This document shows positions 1 through 5,813 of a stretch of 8,482 nt of DNA, piece by piece (within the stretch, counting starts at the first letter, position 1; every line of letters starts with the position of its first letter). The translations under genes and the position numbers were made by a program. The notes beneath the pieces are model-generated. The model made no database searches and was not told the DNA's origin. It was given only the letters and a program-made list of their open reading frames with translations. This DNA comes from Candidatus Izemoplasmatales bacterium. Its GTDB lineage: Bacteria; Bacillota_I; Bacilli_A; Izemoplasmatales; Hujiaoplasmataceae. The stretch lies in the NCBI GenBank assembly GCA_028691335.1, contig JAQUZK010000048.1, forward strand, positions 1 to 8,482. Reading direction: 5' to 3'.

Positions 1-109
1 GATATCCTATTTCACCAGCATAATCAATGTCATTAGCCTTTAAATAAGAAATTATGTCATGAGACAACTTCTTGTTTAAATCAAACTTATTTATACATAC
101 GGCTGTTTT
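1..109 (-). pseudogene. Out-of-frame C-terminal continuation of the truncated ferredoxin-ATPase, running off the window
   Basis: Past the premature TAA at 109-111, another frame on the same strand is open for 36 codons to the left edge. It begins KTAVCINKFDLNKK. This matches the place in the upstream paralog where KKIGLVINKASDN follows the ATPase core, so it is the natural continuation of the gene. Restoring one base between the CAT and TAA codons (for example a G, giving CAT GTA AAA ACA) rejoins the frames. Either the strain carries a disrupted gene or the assembly lost one base next to an A5 run. The 3' end is outside the window. Confidence 0.8.
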
Positions 110-747
110 TAATGAAAACTAGCCGCAGTTTTAATGATTCTTTGTAAATCTGATATACCTGAAACTGATGGTTCAGCTACTAACAATATTAAATCTACTC
201 CTGACATCGAAGCTATTACTGGACAACCAATTCCCGGTGGCCCATCAATTATTACCAAATCATCATCTTTAATATAGTCTTGCATTTGTTTTTTAACTTT
301 AGTAACTAATAAACCCGAATTCCCACTTCCCATTTTTAAAGTGGCTGTTGAAAACACTTTATCTTCTTTGTAAAGCATTGTTTCTCCATCTACAGATTTC
401 ACAAAATCAATTGCTTTTTCAGGGCAAACATAATTGCACACTCCACAACCTTCACACATATGAGGATCTATAAGATAAGTTCCATTTACAAATGAAATAG
501 CATTAAATCGACAGTAACTTTGGCAAATTCCACATTGAATACATTTATCTTGGTTGATAACTGATTTATCTAATCCATAATAATTTTCACGATTTTGAAC
601 ATTGCTTAACATCGAAACTAAATGTAAATTTGGGGCTTCAACATCGCAATCTGAAAAAACACGTGCTTTAGAAATATTAATGAAATTACTCGCTACAGTC
701 GTCTTTCCAGTTCCGCCTTTTCCGCTTAATATTAGAATTTTTTTCAT
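109..747 (-). CDS. MinD/Mrp-like P-loop ATPase with inserted ferredoxin domain (second copy), cut short by a frameshift
   Basis: The 212-residue product is a cytoplasmic MinD/ParA-class ATPase (COG1149 type) with a bacterial ferredoxin inserted into the fold. A deviant Walker A (GKGGTGKT) lies at residues 9-16. Two 4Fe-4S motifs follow, at Cys69/72/75/79 and Cys98/101/104/108, and a Walker B-like IIDGPPG lies at about 166-172. The family is linked to assembly or transfer of metal-sulfur cofactors, but the exact substrate is unknown. Family members are normally about 275-290 residues, and this frame stops right after SFH, before the conserved INK segment. The missing part is readable in the next frame (separate entry), so the gene looks frameshifted rather than naturally short. 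The ATG overlaps the TGA of the upstream paralog by 4 bases (ATGA), implying translational coupling. Family assignment is firm; whether the break is real or a sequence error is open. Confidence 0.85.
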   Translation of the reverse strand: MKKILILSGKGGTGKTTVASNFINISKARVFSDCDVEAPNLHLVSMLSNVQNRENYYGLDKSVINQDKCIQCGICQSYCRFNAISFVNGTYLIDPHMCEGCGVCNYVCPEKAIDFVKSVDGETMLYKEDKVFSTATLKMGSGNSGLLVTKVKKQMQDYIKDDDLVIIDGPPGIGCPVIASMSGVDLILLVAEPSVSGISDLQRIIKTAASFH

Positions 748-1571
748 AGTCTATCACCAAAAATCTTTTCTGCAATAACTTCAAAATATTTTCTATATTT
801 CTTGTTTTTAGAAACGATTTCTCCAACAGAGTTCAGATAACCCATATCTTTGTCAAAAGGGATTTCTTGTAAAATCTCAATATTTTCTTCGTTCGCAAAA
901 TCATTAATCATTTGGTTGTCACTGGCTTTATTAATTACCAATCCAATTTTCTTATTAAAAACTCTACTTAACTCATAAACCATTTTTAAGTTATGCAAAC
1001 CAAATATTGTCGGTTCCGCTACAAGAACACAATAATCAGCGTCTTTAATGCTCGCCATAACACTACATCCATTTCCAGGAGGACAGTCGATTACAACATC
1101 ATTTTTATCTAAAGAAACTGCATCTAAGATTTCATCGATAATTTTTACACCCGTCTCCTCTTTTATATACATTTCTCCAGATATTATTTGGTGATTCTCA
1201 TACATTCCACTTTTCACAACACCTATAGGCTTCTTTTTTTCGTTTATAGCTCCAACCGGGCAGACCAATTTACAACCGCCACAGGAATGACATAACTGAG
1301 AAAACACTCGAACTTTATCCAAAATAAGCGCTAAAGCATTGAACTTACAAAAATCAACACATTTTCCACATCTAATACATGTATCATGATTTATCTCAGG
1401 AACATCAACTTCCACTATTTTCTCTTGATAGTCACCTTTGAAATACAAATTCCCATTAGGTTCTTCAACGTCACAATCCACATAAGTAGCTTCATTTAAA
1501 ACATAAGCTAAATTAACAGAAACAAAAGTTTTCCCCGTCCCACCTTTTCCACTCAACACTGCAATTTTCAA
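744..1571 (-). CDS. MinD/Mrp-like P-loop ATPase with inserted 2x[4Fe-4S] ferredoxin domain (first copy)
   Basis: This is a full-length 275-residue paralog of the downstream ATPase. It has a deviant Walker A (GKGGTGKT) at residues 8-15, a ferredoxin insert with Cys65/68/71/75 and Cys94/97/100/104, a Walker B-like VVIDCPPGNGC at about 159-169, and the later LVINKASDN segment at 211-219. It is predicted to be a cytoplasmic, dimerising ATPase that couples nucleotide state to Fe-S cluster binding or transfer (COG1149). Such genes typically occur as tandem pairs next to NifX-like genes in anaerobes, including the Desulfovibrio orange-protein cluster. The start is a TTG, chosen because it gives the standard MKIAVLSGKGG beginning and has AAGGAG about 10 bases upstream, inside the end of the preceding gene. 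One base separates it from that gene, and its TGA overlaps the next ATG. The two copies are diverged and probably act as a pair. Confidence 0.93.
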   Translation of the reverse strand: MKIAVLSGKGGTGKTFVSVNLAYVLNEATYVDCDVEEPNGNLYFKGDYQEKIVEVDVPEINHDTCIRCGKCVDFCKFNALALILDKVRVFSQLCHSCGGCKLVCPVGAINEKKKPIGVVKSGMYENHQIISGEMYIKEETGVKIIDEILDAVSLDKNDVVIDCPPGNGCSVMASIKDADYCVLVAEPTIFGLHNLKMVYELSRVFNKKIGLVINKASDNQMINDFANEENIEILQEIPFDKDMGYLNSVGEIVSKNKKYRKYFEVIAEKIFGDRL

Positions 1572-1572
1572 G

Positions 1573-1902
1573 TTAAAATAACTCCTTTAACTCACCATTA
1601 AGAAAACTTTCAATATTCTCTTTAACAATTTTATCTGTTGCTTGATACATTTTAACTTTATCAATTAAAATTTCTTGGCTCTTACCGCCAATTCTTGGGG
1701 TGATTAAAACATCAGCTTTATGTTTTAAAACAAATTCCGCTGTTTTGATTCCAACTCCATGAGGATTATCAAGATTCTCATTAACATAGACTTCTCCTAA
1801 TTTTTTTTCTGTATCATAAACATAAAAATAATTAGCTCTTCCAAAATTTTCTGAAATAAAAGATTTTTCTCCACTTGTTTTTGTAGGTAATACTATAATC
1901 AT
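1573..1902 (-). CDS. NifX/NifB-type dinitrogenase iron-molybdenum cofactor domain protein
   Basis: This small 109-residue protein resembles the NifB/NifX/VnfX cofactor-binding domain family (COG1433). It has an opening beta strand (MIIVLPTKT), the ENFGRANYFYVYD segment at about 18-30, NPHGVGIKTAEFVLKHKADVLIT at about 47-69 and a GG turn near 72-73. Stand-alone members bind or carry iron-sulfur or molybdenum-sulfur clusters; orange protein (ORP) is the best-known relative. No nitrogenase genes are visible, so nitrogen fixation should not be inferred. The neighbouring ferredoxin-ATPases suggest they load or unload a metal cluster on this protein. The ATG at 1902 has a near-perfect AGGAGG 8 bases upstream (1911-1916). 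An intercistronic hairpin separates it from the DUF5320 gene. Confidence 0.88.
   Translation of the reverse strand: MIIVLPTKTSGEKSFISENFGRANYFYVYDTEKKLGEVYVNENLDNPHGVGIKTAEFVLKHKADVLITPRIGGKSQEILIDKVKMYQATDKIVKENIESFLNGELKELF
1581..1587 (-). promoter_or_regulatory. Ribosome binding site supporting a TTG start
   Basis: AAGGAGT on the minus strand lies about 10 bases before the TTG at 1571-1569 and inside the last codons of the NifX-like gene. No ATG gives a correct N-terminus for the ATPase, so this site decides the start and suggests coupled translation. Confidence 0.7.
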
Positions 1903-1925
1903 CCTTCTTTCCTCCTAAACTGCAA

Positions 1926-1946
1926 TAAGCGACATAAAGTCGCTTA
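1926..1946 (-). other. Intercistronic hairpin before the NifX-like gene
   Basis: TAAGCGAC and GTCGCTTA form a perfect 8-bp stem around a 5-base loop, between the DUF5320 stop and the NifX-like ribosome site. No U-run follows in the minus-strand transcript: the next bases are TTGCAG and then the ribosome site. It therefore looks like an RNA-stability or processing element, or a partial attenuator, rather than a standard terminator. Confidence 0.5.
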
Positions 1947-1954
1947 CCACAAAA

Positions 1955-2167
1955 TTATTTATCTTCTAGTTTTTTTTCGATGTCTTTAATTCTTTGTTCT
2001 AACAGTTCTTTCTCTCTAGCTAAATCAGTTTTAGTATCAGAATAAGGTTGAGCGTTTCTTCCATACCCTAATCCATAACCTAAACCTCTGCCATTACCAC
2101 AGTTACCCATTTTTCTTCCAGTTAGAGGTCCATAACCATTAGGTCCTGTTCCATCTCTTCTTGGCAT
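1955..2167 (-). CDS. DUF5320 family small protein
   Basis: This 70-residue protein begins MPRRDGTGPNGYGPLTGR, the signature of DUF5320. A Gly/Asn/Tyr-rich middle (about 21-40, with one Cys at 23) and a charged, probably coiled-coil tail (about 48-70, LAREKELLEQRIKDIEKK) follow. Its biochemical role is not known. In anaerobes it is repeatedly found beside NifX-like and ferredoxin-ATPase genes, as here, so a role in the same cofactor process, perhaps as a scaffold, is inferred. The ATG at 2167 is preferred over an in-frame TTG at 2206. The ATG matches the family N-terminus and has a good ribosome site, while the TTG start would add 13 non-conserved residues beginning almost at the predicted transcription start. 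Confidence 0.85.
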   Translation of the reverse strand: MPRRDGTGPNGYGPLTGRKMGNCGNGRGLGYGLGYGRNAQPYSDTKTDLAREKELLEQRIKDIEKKLEDK

Positions 2168-2175
2168 AATTCCAT

Positions 2176-2180
2176 CTCCA
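2176..2180 (-). promoter_or_regulatory. Ribosome binding site of the DUF5320 gene
   Basis: TGGAG on the minus strand lies 8 bases before the ATG at 2167. It supports this start over the upstream TTG, which has no Shine-Dalgarno sequence in front of it. Confidence 0.65.
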
Positions 2181-2183
2181 TTC

Positions 2184-2197
2184 TTGACATATGTCAA
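2184..2197. promoter_or_regulatory. Perfect 14-bp FNR/CRP-like dyad in the leader of the Fe-S cluster operon
   Basis: TTGACATATGTCAA is a perfect palindrome with the TTGA-N6-TCAA geometry and 14-bp length of FNR-class operators. It lies between the predicted transcription start (about 2204) and the ribosome site, centred near +13, where a bound protein would most simply repress. Regulation by an oxygen- or redox-sensing CRP/FNR protein would suit an operon of Fe-S ATPases. The palindrome is seen directly; the regulator is inferred and no such gene is in the window. Confidence 0.5.
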
Positions 2198-2210
2198 TAA
2201 CTTCAATTTA

Positions 2211-2238
2211 ATTATACCACTATAAAACTATTTGTCAA
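2211..2238 (-). promoter_or_regulatory. Consensus sigma-A promoter of the DUF5320/NifX/ATPase operon
   Basis: On the minus strand, a perfect TTGACA (2238-2233) and a perfect TATAAT (2216-2211) are separated by 16 bases. The predicted start is near 2204, giving a leader of about 37 bases. The -35 box begins at the base right after the arcA stop codon. Such a strong core promoter normally needs a repressor, consistent with the adjacent dyad. Confidence 0.8.
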
Positions 2239-3465
2239 CTATTCTCTTACAAAAGGCATCGACATGCATCTAGGGCCACCTCTTCCCCTAGATAGCTCGC
2301 TTGATGGCATTTTATGAATCTTTATCCCGTACTTTTCTAATAATTTATTTGTAATATGATTTCTTTCATACACAATTACTTCTCCAGGCCTTATTACAAC
2401 TGTATTCGCTCCATCATTCCATTGTTCTCTATCACTTGAGACAGGATCATCTTCACCACCACATGGAATAAGAGTAATTTTTTTATTTAAATACTTAGAA
2501 AGAATCTCATCTAACTTCCCTTCTATCGGTAACACATCTAGCTTATCTTTATGAGTTTTAGATTTTGTGATTTCATAAGCTTTAATAGTGTGTCTTAACT
2601 CTTGATGGATTAAAAATTTATCATGATCTACTTGAGTAAAAACTGTATCTAAATGCATAAAGGCTCTACTTTTAGGAATGTCAAAAGCAAGCACTATCTC
2701 AAAATCAGTTTTATTGTAATAAAATAAGTTTTTAGCTAATTTTTCTATAGCAGCTGGATGTGTTCTCTCAGATACTCCTACCGCAAGTATTTTATCTGAT
2801 AAAACCAGTATGTCTCCACCCTCAAGCGTTGGAATCATTTGACGACTGTAAAAATGACGAATTGACTTATTTCCATAAATCGGATGATACTTAAAAATAT
2901 ACTCTCCATAAATCGTTTCTCTTGATCTAGTCACTGAGTACATTTTAGATATTGAAACACCATTATCAATAATAGAAAACGGATCCCTTGTAAAATATAG
3001 ATTAGGCATGGGATCTGTGATAAAAGGATAATCTCTAATGTAATCAGATAAAGTTCTCTTAGTGAAATTAGGAACTTCATCTTTTCTTATCCCTGCCATA
3101 GTAGCACTGACCATATCTTTTGTAGATTTCATCGATTTTAAAAAATTAAATACTATTAACTTTAAAGTATCACTTGTAATTGAAGCTTCCTCAATAAATT
3201 GATTGATAAACTGATCTAAAATATCTTTGTCATTTTCCAAAGCTTCAGCTACTAAATCTACTAAATAAAGTACTTCAACTCCATTTTTTCTAAAGATATC
3301 CGCAAAAGCATCATGTTCTTTTTGTGCTAAATCTAACCAAGGTATATCGTCAAACAATAACTGACTTAACCATTTAGGAGTTAAGTTTTCTAGTTCTCTA
3401 CCCGGTCGATGTAATAATACTTTTTTTAATTCTCCTATTTCTGATTTTACATTTAACAAACTCAT
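2239..3465 (-). CDS. arcA: Arginine deiminase
   Basis: This cytoplasmic enzyme hydrolyses L-arginine to citrulline and ammonia, the first step of the arginine deiminase energy pathway. The 408-residue length is normal for the family. Expected catalytic elements of the guanidino-group-modifying fold are present: FTRDPF at 158-163 (Asp161), EGGD at 215-218 (Glu215), HLDT at 271-274 (His271, Asp273), and the C-terminal RGRGGPRCMSMP with nucleophile Cys400. The ATG at 3465 has AGAGGA about 5 bases upstream. It starts 11 bases after the tryptophanase stop and shows no promoter of its own, so it is probably co-transcribed with tnaA. Ornithine carbamoyltransferase, carbamate kinase and an arginine/ornithine antiporter, often adjacent, are absent from the window. 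No terminator follows; the next promoter begins directly after its TAG. Confidence 0.97.
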   Translation of the reverse strand: MSLLNVKSEIGELKKVLLHRPGRELENLTPKWLSQLLFDDIPWLDLAQKEHDAFADIFRKNGVEVLYLVDLVAEALENDKDILDQFINQFIEEASITSDTLKLIVFNFLKSMKSTKDMVSATMAGIRKDEVPNFTKRTLSDYIRDYPFITDPMPNLYFTRDPFSIIDNGVSISKMYSVTRSRETIYGEYIFKYHPIYGNKSIRHFYSRQMIPTLEGGDILVLSDKILAVGVSERTHPAAIEKLAKNLFYYNKTDFEIVLAFDIPKSRAFMHLDTVFTQVDHDKFLIHQELRHTIKAYEITKSKTHKDKLDVLPIEGKLDEILSKYLNKKITLIPCGGEDDPVSSDREQWNDGANTVVIRPGEVIVYERNHITNKLLEKYGIKIHKMPSSELSRGRGGPRCMSMPFVRE

Positions 3466-3476
3466 AAAAATCCTCT

Positions 3477-4859
3477 CTATTCTTTTGGTTTAAATTCCGC
3501 TGTAAAATGTCTTAAAATTGGTGACTCATAAACAAAATCTAATCCTTTAAGTTCTTTTCCCCTTTTACATACTTCTATCAAACACCGAGCCACATAATTT
3601 AAATGTTCTAAAGTATAAGTTCTACGCGGAATTGTTAATCTCATAAACTCTTTATCGGCTTTTAAGTTTTCATGAGTATCTGGATCTCTACCTAGAAGAA
3701 GCGATCCAATCTCTACAGCTCTAATGCCACCTTCAATATATAGCTCATTACAAACTACTTGAGCAGGGAACTGATCAAATGGTATTTGTGGACAAATAGC
3801 ACCACAATCAACAAATACGGCGTGTCCTCCTGTTGGATATTGAATAGGAACTCCGCCTTCTTGCAGTTTATCACCTAAATATCTTATTTCATCTAAACGA
3901 TATTGTAAGTAATCCTCTTCTAAAGCTTCGTTTAACCCAACAGCTAAAGCATCCATATCTCTACCAGATAAACCACCATAAGTTGGAAATCCTTCCATAG
4001 GTATAACTCTTACTTGACACTGTCTAAATAACTCTTCATTATCCTTAATCGCAATTAAACCGCCAATATTAACCAATCCGTCTTTTTTACTACTCATTAA
4101 AAACACATCAGCTAAATCAAAAGTTTCCTTAGCTATATCCCTAACACTCTTTTCATTATAGCCTTTTTCTCTAAGCTTAATGAAATAAGAATTTTCTGCA
4201 TATCTCGCTCCATCAATAACTATAGGTATCGAATTCATTCTAGCTATTTTATTGACTTCTCTCATATTTTCTAAAGAAACAGGTTGACCTCCAGCGGAAT
4301 TATTTGTTATTGTCATAATAATAGCGGCGATATTGTCTTTCCCTTTTTCTTCGATTAATTCTTTTAACTTAATTATATTGAAGTTTCCCTTAAACGGATA
4401 ATCTAAACTAAGGTCAAAACATTCCTCACAGGCACAATCAAGTGCTCTTCCACCAGCTAACTCCACATGTGCCCTTGTAGTATCAAAATGAATATTGGAA
4501 ATCACATACATACCTTTTCTCTTTATTAAATTTGGTAAAGCGACCTGTTCTGCTCCTCTACCCTGATGCGCAGGAATAACATATTTATACCCAGTAATAT
4601 CCTTAACAGCCTTTTCAAGTCGATAAAAACTTCTAGACCCAGCGTAAGCTTCGTCCCCCATCATCAATGCACTCCATTGATAATGAGACATAGCTCCTGT
4701 CCCAGAATCAGTTAAAAGATCTATAAAAACATCTTCAGACTTTAATCTAAAAGGATTAAAGCCGGCTTCTTTTAATCTTTCTATCCTTTCTTCTTTTGTA
4801 ATTTGTTTAATTGGTTCCACCATTTTTATTCTAAACGGTGGTAATGAATAATATTTCAT
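3477..4859 (-). CDS. tnaA: Tryptophanase (tryptophan indole-lyase)
   Basis: This PLP enzyme splits L-tryptophan into indole, pyruvate and ammonia. The 460-residue product has the family landmarks LLTDSGTGAMS (48-58), GDEAYAGSRSFY (68-79), HQGRGAEQ (98-105), NNSAGGQPVS (186-195), the PLP lysine in MSSKKD (255-260, probably Lys259), GGHAVFVD (344-351), RLTIPRRTYT (407-416) and RHFTAEF (450-456). Tyrosine phenol-lyase is the close alternative. The residue after HF is Asp126, where tyrosine phenol-lyase has Thr, and the segment AVEIGSLLLGRDP carries Ile384 where phenol-lyase has its key Arg. Both favour tryptophan as substrate. A Cys-rich stretch (Cys142/144/147) is unusual. The ATG at 4859 has GAGGAG about 9 bases upstream. 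It heads a two-gene unit with arcA. No tnaB permease gene or Trp-containing tnaC leader is visible. Confidence 0.93.
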   Translation of the reverse strand: MKYYSLPPFRIKMVEPIKQITKEERIERLKEAGFNPFRLKSEDVFIDLLTDSGTGAMSHYQWSALMMGDEAYAGSRSFYRLEKAVKDITGYKYVIPAHQGRGAEQVALPNLIKRKGMYVISNIHFDTTRAHVELAGGRALDCACEECFDLSLDYPFKGNFNIIKLKELIEEKGKDNIAAIIMTITNNSAGGQPVSLENMREVNKIARMNSIPIVIDGARYAENSYFIKLREKGYNEKSVRDIAKETFDLADVFLMSSKKDGLVNIGGLIAIKDNEELFRQCQVRVIPMEGFPTYGGLSGRDMDALAVGLNEALEEDYLQYRLDEIRYLGDKLQEGGVPIQYPTGGHAVFVDCGAICPQIPFDQFPAQVVCNELYIEGGIRAVEIGSLLLGRDPDTHENLKADKEFMRLTIPRRTYTLEHLNYVARCLIEVCKRGKELKGLDFVYESPILRHFTAEFKPKE

Positions 4860-4888
4860 AAATGTCTTCTCCTCTTCTATTTAAAAAC

Positions 4889-4910
4889 TATGAAAACCCT
4901 TTCTTTCATA
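4889..4910. promoter_or_regulatory. Inverted repeat at the tnaA transcription start, possible operator or leader hairpin
   Basis: TATGAAA and TTTCATA are perfect 7-bp arms around an 8-base spacer. They start about 5 bases downstream of the -10 box and cover the predicted transcription start. Position and symmetry suit a repressor operator, but in RNA it could also form a weak 5' hairpin. No family consensus was recognised. Confidence 0.35.
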
Positions 4911-4914
4911 CCCA

Positions 4915-4943
4915 ATTATACTATAAACACAAGCTTTAGTAAA
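4915..4943 (-). promoter_or_regulatory. Predicted sigma-A promoter of tnaA-arcA
   Basis: A perfect TATAAT (4920-4915) is preceded after 17 bases by TTTACT (4943-4938), a 4 of 6 match to the -35 consensus. The start is expected near 4908, giving a leader of about 50 bases. An imperfect dyad (4934-4956, CTTTAGTAA / TTACTTAAAG with one bulged base) overlaps the -35 box and may be a control site. Confidence 0.65.
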
Positions 4944-4956
4944 TGATTACTTAAAG

Positions 4957-4988
4957 TAAAAAAGATTAGAAAAATATATCTAATCTTT
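4957..4988 (-). terminator. Intrinsic terminator after the Nudix gene
   Basis: On the minus strand, AAAGATTAGA and TCTAATCTTT make a perfect 10-bp stem around an 8-base loop, and the 3' arm runs into a six-base U tract. The 5' arm contains the Nudix TAG stop codon. The stem is AT-rich and so only moderately stable, but its position between the Nudix gene and the tnaA promoter fits the end of the degV-to-Nudix operon. Confidence 0.75.
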
Positions 4989-5396
4989 AATAATTTTATT
5001 TCTATGAATCTTATAAATTTCTATCATATGACCTATATTACCCTCGCCAGCAAATCTATCCAAGTCATAAAAATTTTCATCAAGACTAAACCAAAAAAGC
5101 TTATGGATTTCCTCTTTAAGTTCTACCTCTTGACTTAACTTACCAATATAAACCATCATTTTCATATCAATTGGTAGCCACTCAAAATTCATAAAATGCC
5201 TTAAACTAATCCTGGCTTTATCAATTCCGGTTTCCTCATACAACTCTCTATATGCACTTTCTAAATAATCTTCGCCCTCTTCTATCTTTCCACCAACTAA
5301 ATTGTACTTACCAATGTATGGATCTTTTGATCTATAACACATCAGTACTTTTTCTTCGTTTTTGTCTAAAACAATAATTAAATTAAATAAATGCAT
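4980..5396 (-). CDS. Nudix hydrolase (MutT-like)
   Basis: This 138-residue single-domain enzyme has a complete Nudix box at residues 36-58: Gly36, Glu42, Arg50-Glu51, Glu54-Glu55 and Gly57, fitting GX5EX7REUXEEXGU. Such proteins cleave nucleoside diphosphates linked to another group. The closest family look is MutT/8-oxo-dGTP diphosphatase, with the upstream GKYNLVGGKIEEGE segment, but substrate cannot be read from sequence. As the last gene after a photolyase, nucleotide-pool sanitation is an attractive role, though inferred. The ATG at 5396 follows the DUF2177 stop by 4 bases. Only a weak ribosome site (GGTAGG) is seen, so translation is probably coupled to the upstream gene. The transcript ends at the terminator overlapping its stop codon. 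Confidence 0.92.
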   Translation of the reverse strand: MHLFNLIIVLDKNEEKVLMCYRSKDPYIGKYNLVGGKIEEGEDYLESAYRELYEETGIDKARISLRHFMNFEWLPIDMKMMVYIGKLSQEVELKEEIHKLFWFSLDENFYDLDRFAGEGNIGHMIEIYKIHRNKIIKD

Positions 5397-5400
5397 AAAC

Positions 5401-5796
5401 CTACCAAATCCAATTATATACTAAATACGAAATCAATGTCACGGAAGTCGAAAGAAAAGTACCCCAAATTAAATCAACGATTGTTACAGTTATTGGCCAA
5501 TCTTTCAAAGTAGCTAAATTTGTCAAGTCATAAGTAGCGTAAGTCATAAATCCAAATATCGCACCTGTTAAAAGTACTTTACCAAGTTCTTTTTCTTCTA
5601 CTCCGGTTAAAATAAAATATACTAATCCGGCAATAAACAAAACATAAAATACCCCGGCCGCAATAAAATTAGGTTTTTCAGCCATCAATCCTCCGATTTG
5701 ACTCTTGTAAAATTTAGGAGCCACTAAACCCAACCAAATTGCATCAACTGCTAGAAAAGCTACAAAAGCTATAATGTAAAGTTTAAAGAAATTCAT
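5401..5796 (-). CDS. DUF2177 family membrane protein
   Basis: This 131-residue integral membrane protein has about four predicted helices (roughly 4-26, 43-64, 72-88 and 101-130). It carries the conserved DUF2177 blocks AVDAIWLGLVAPKFY (16-30), TYATYDLTNLATLKDWP (85-101) and VDLIWG (107-112). The conserved Asp18, Asp90, Asn93 and Asp108 in or beside helices suggest a functional polar site, but no activity is established for the family. It starts 17 bases after the photolyase stop with AGAAGG upstream of the ATG, and is followed 4 bases later by the Nudix gene, so it is inside the operon. The DUF1295 gene in the same operon suggests a shared lipid or membrane role; this is inference. Confidence 0.9.
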   Translation of the reverse strand: MNFFKLYIIAFVAFLAVDAIWLGLVAPKFYKSQIGGLMAEKPNFIAAGVFYVLFIAGLVYFILTGVEEKELGKVLLTGAIFGFMTYATYDLTNLATLKDWPITVTIVDLIWGTFLSTSVTLISYLVYNWIW

Positions 5797-5813
5797 CGTA
5801 CATACCTTCTTTC

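Noticed and set aside
100..120. Programmed -1 ribosomal frameshift in the second ATPase
   Set aside because: A -1 slip would join the frames, but no X-XXY-YYZ slippery heptamer is in the right phase. A lost base is simpler.
1573..1902. Evidence for nitrogen fixation from the NifX-like gene
   Set aside because: No nifH, nifD, nifK or nifB is present, and stand-alone COG1433 proteins are common in non-fixing anaerobes.
1955..2206. Longer DUF5320 protein starting at a TTG at 2206
   Set aside because: The extra 13 residues do not match the family N-terminus, there is no Shine-Dalgarno site, and the start would fall almost at the predicted transcription start and run through the dyad.
3477..4859. 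Tyrosine phenol-lyase instead of tryptophanase
   Set aside because: Asp126 and Ile384 occupy the positions where phenol-lyases carry Thr and Arg, and overall motifs read closer to tryptophanase.
4876..4908. Leader peptide (MKERVFIVFK) before tnaA, as in tnaC attenuation
   Set aside because: It has no Trp codon, no ribosome site and begins at the predicted transcription start.
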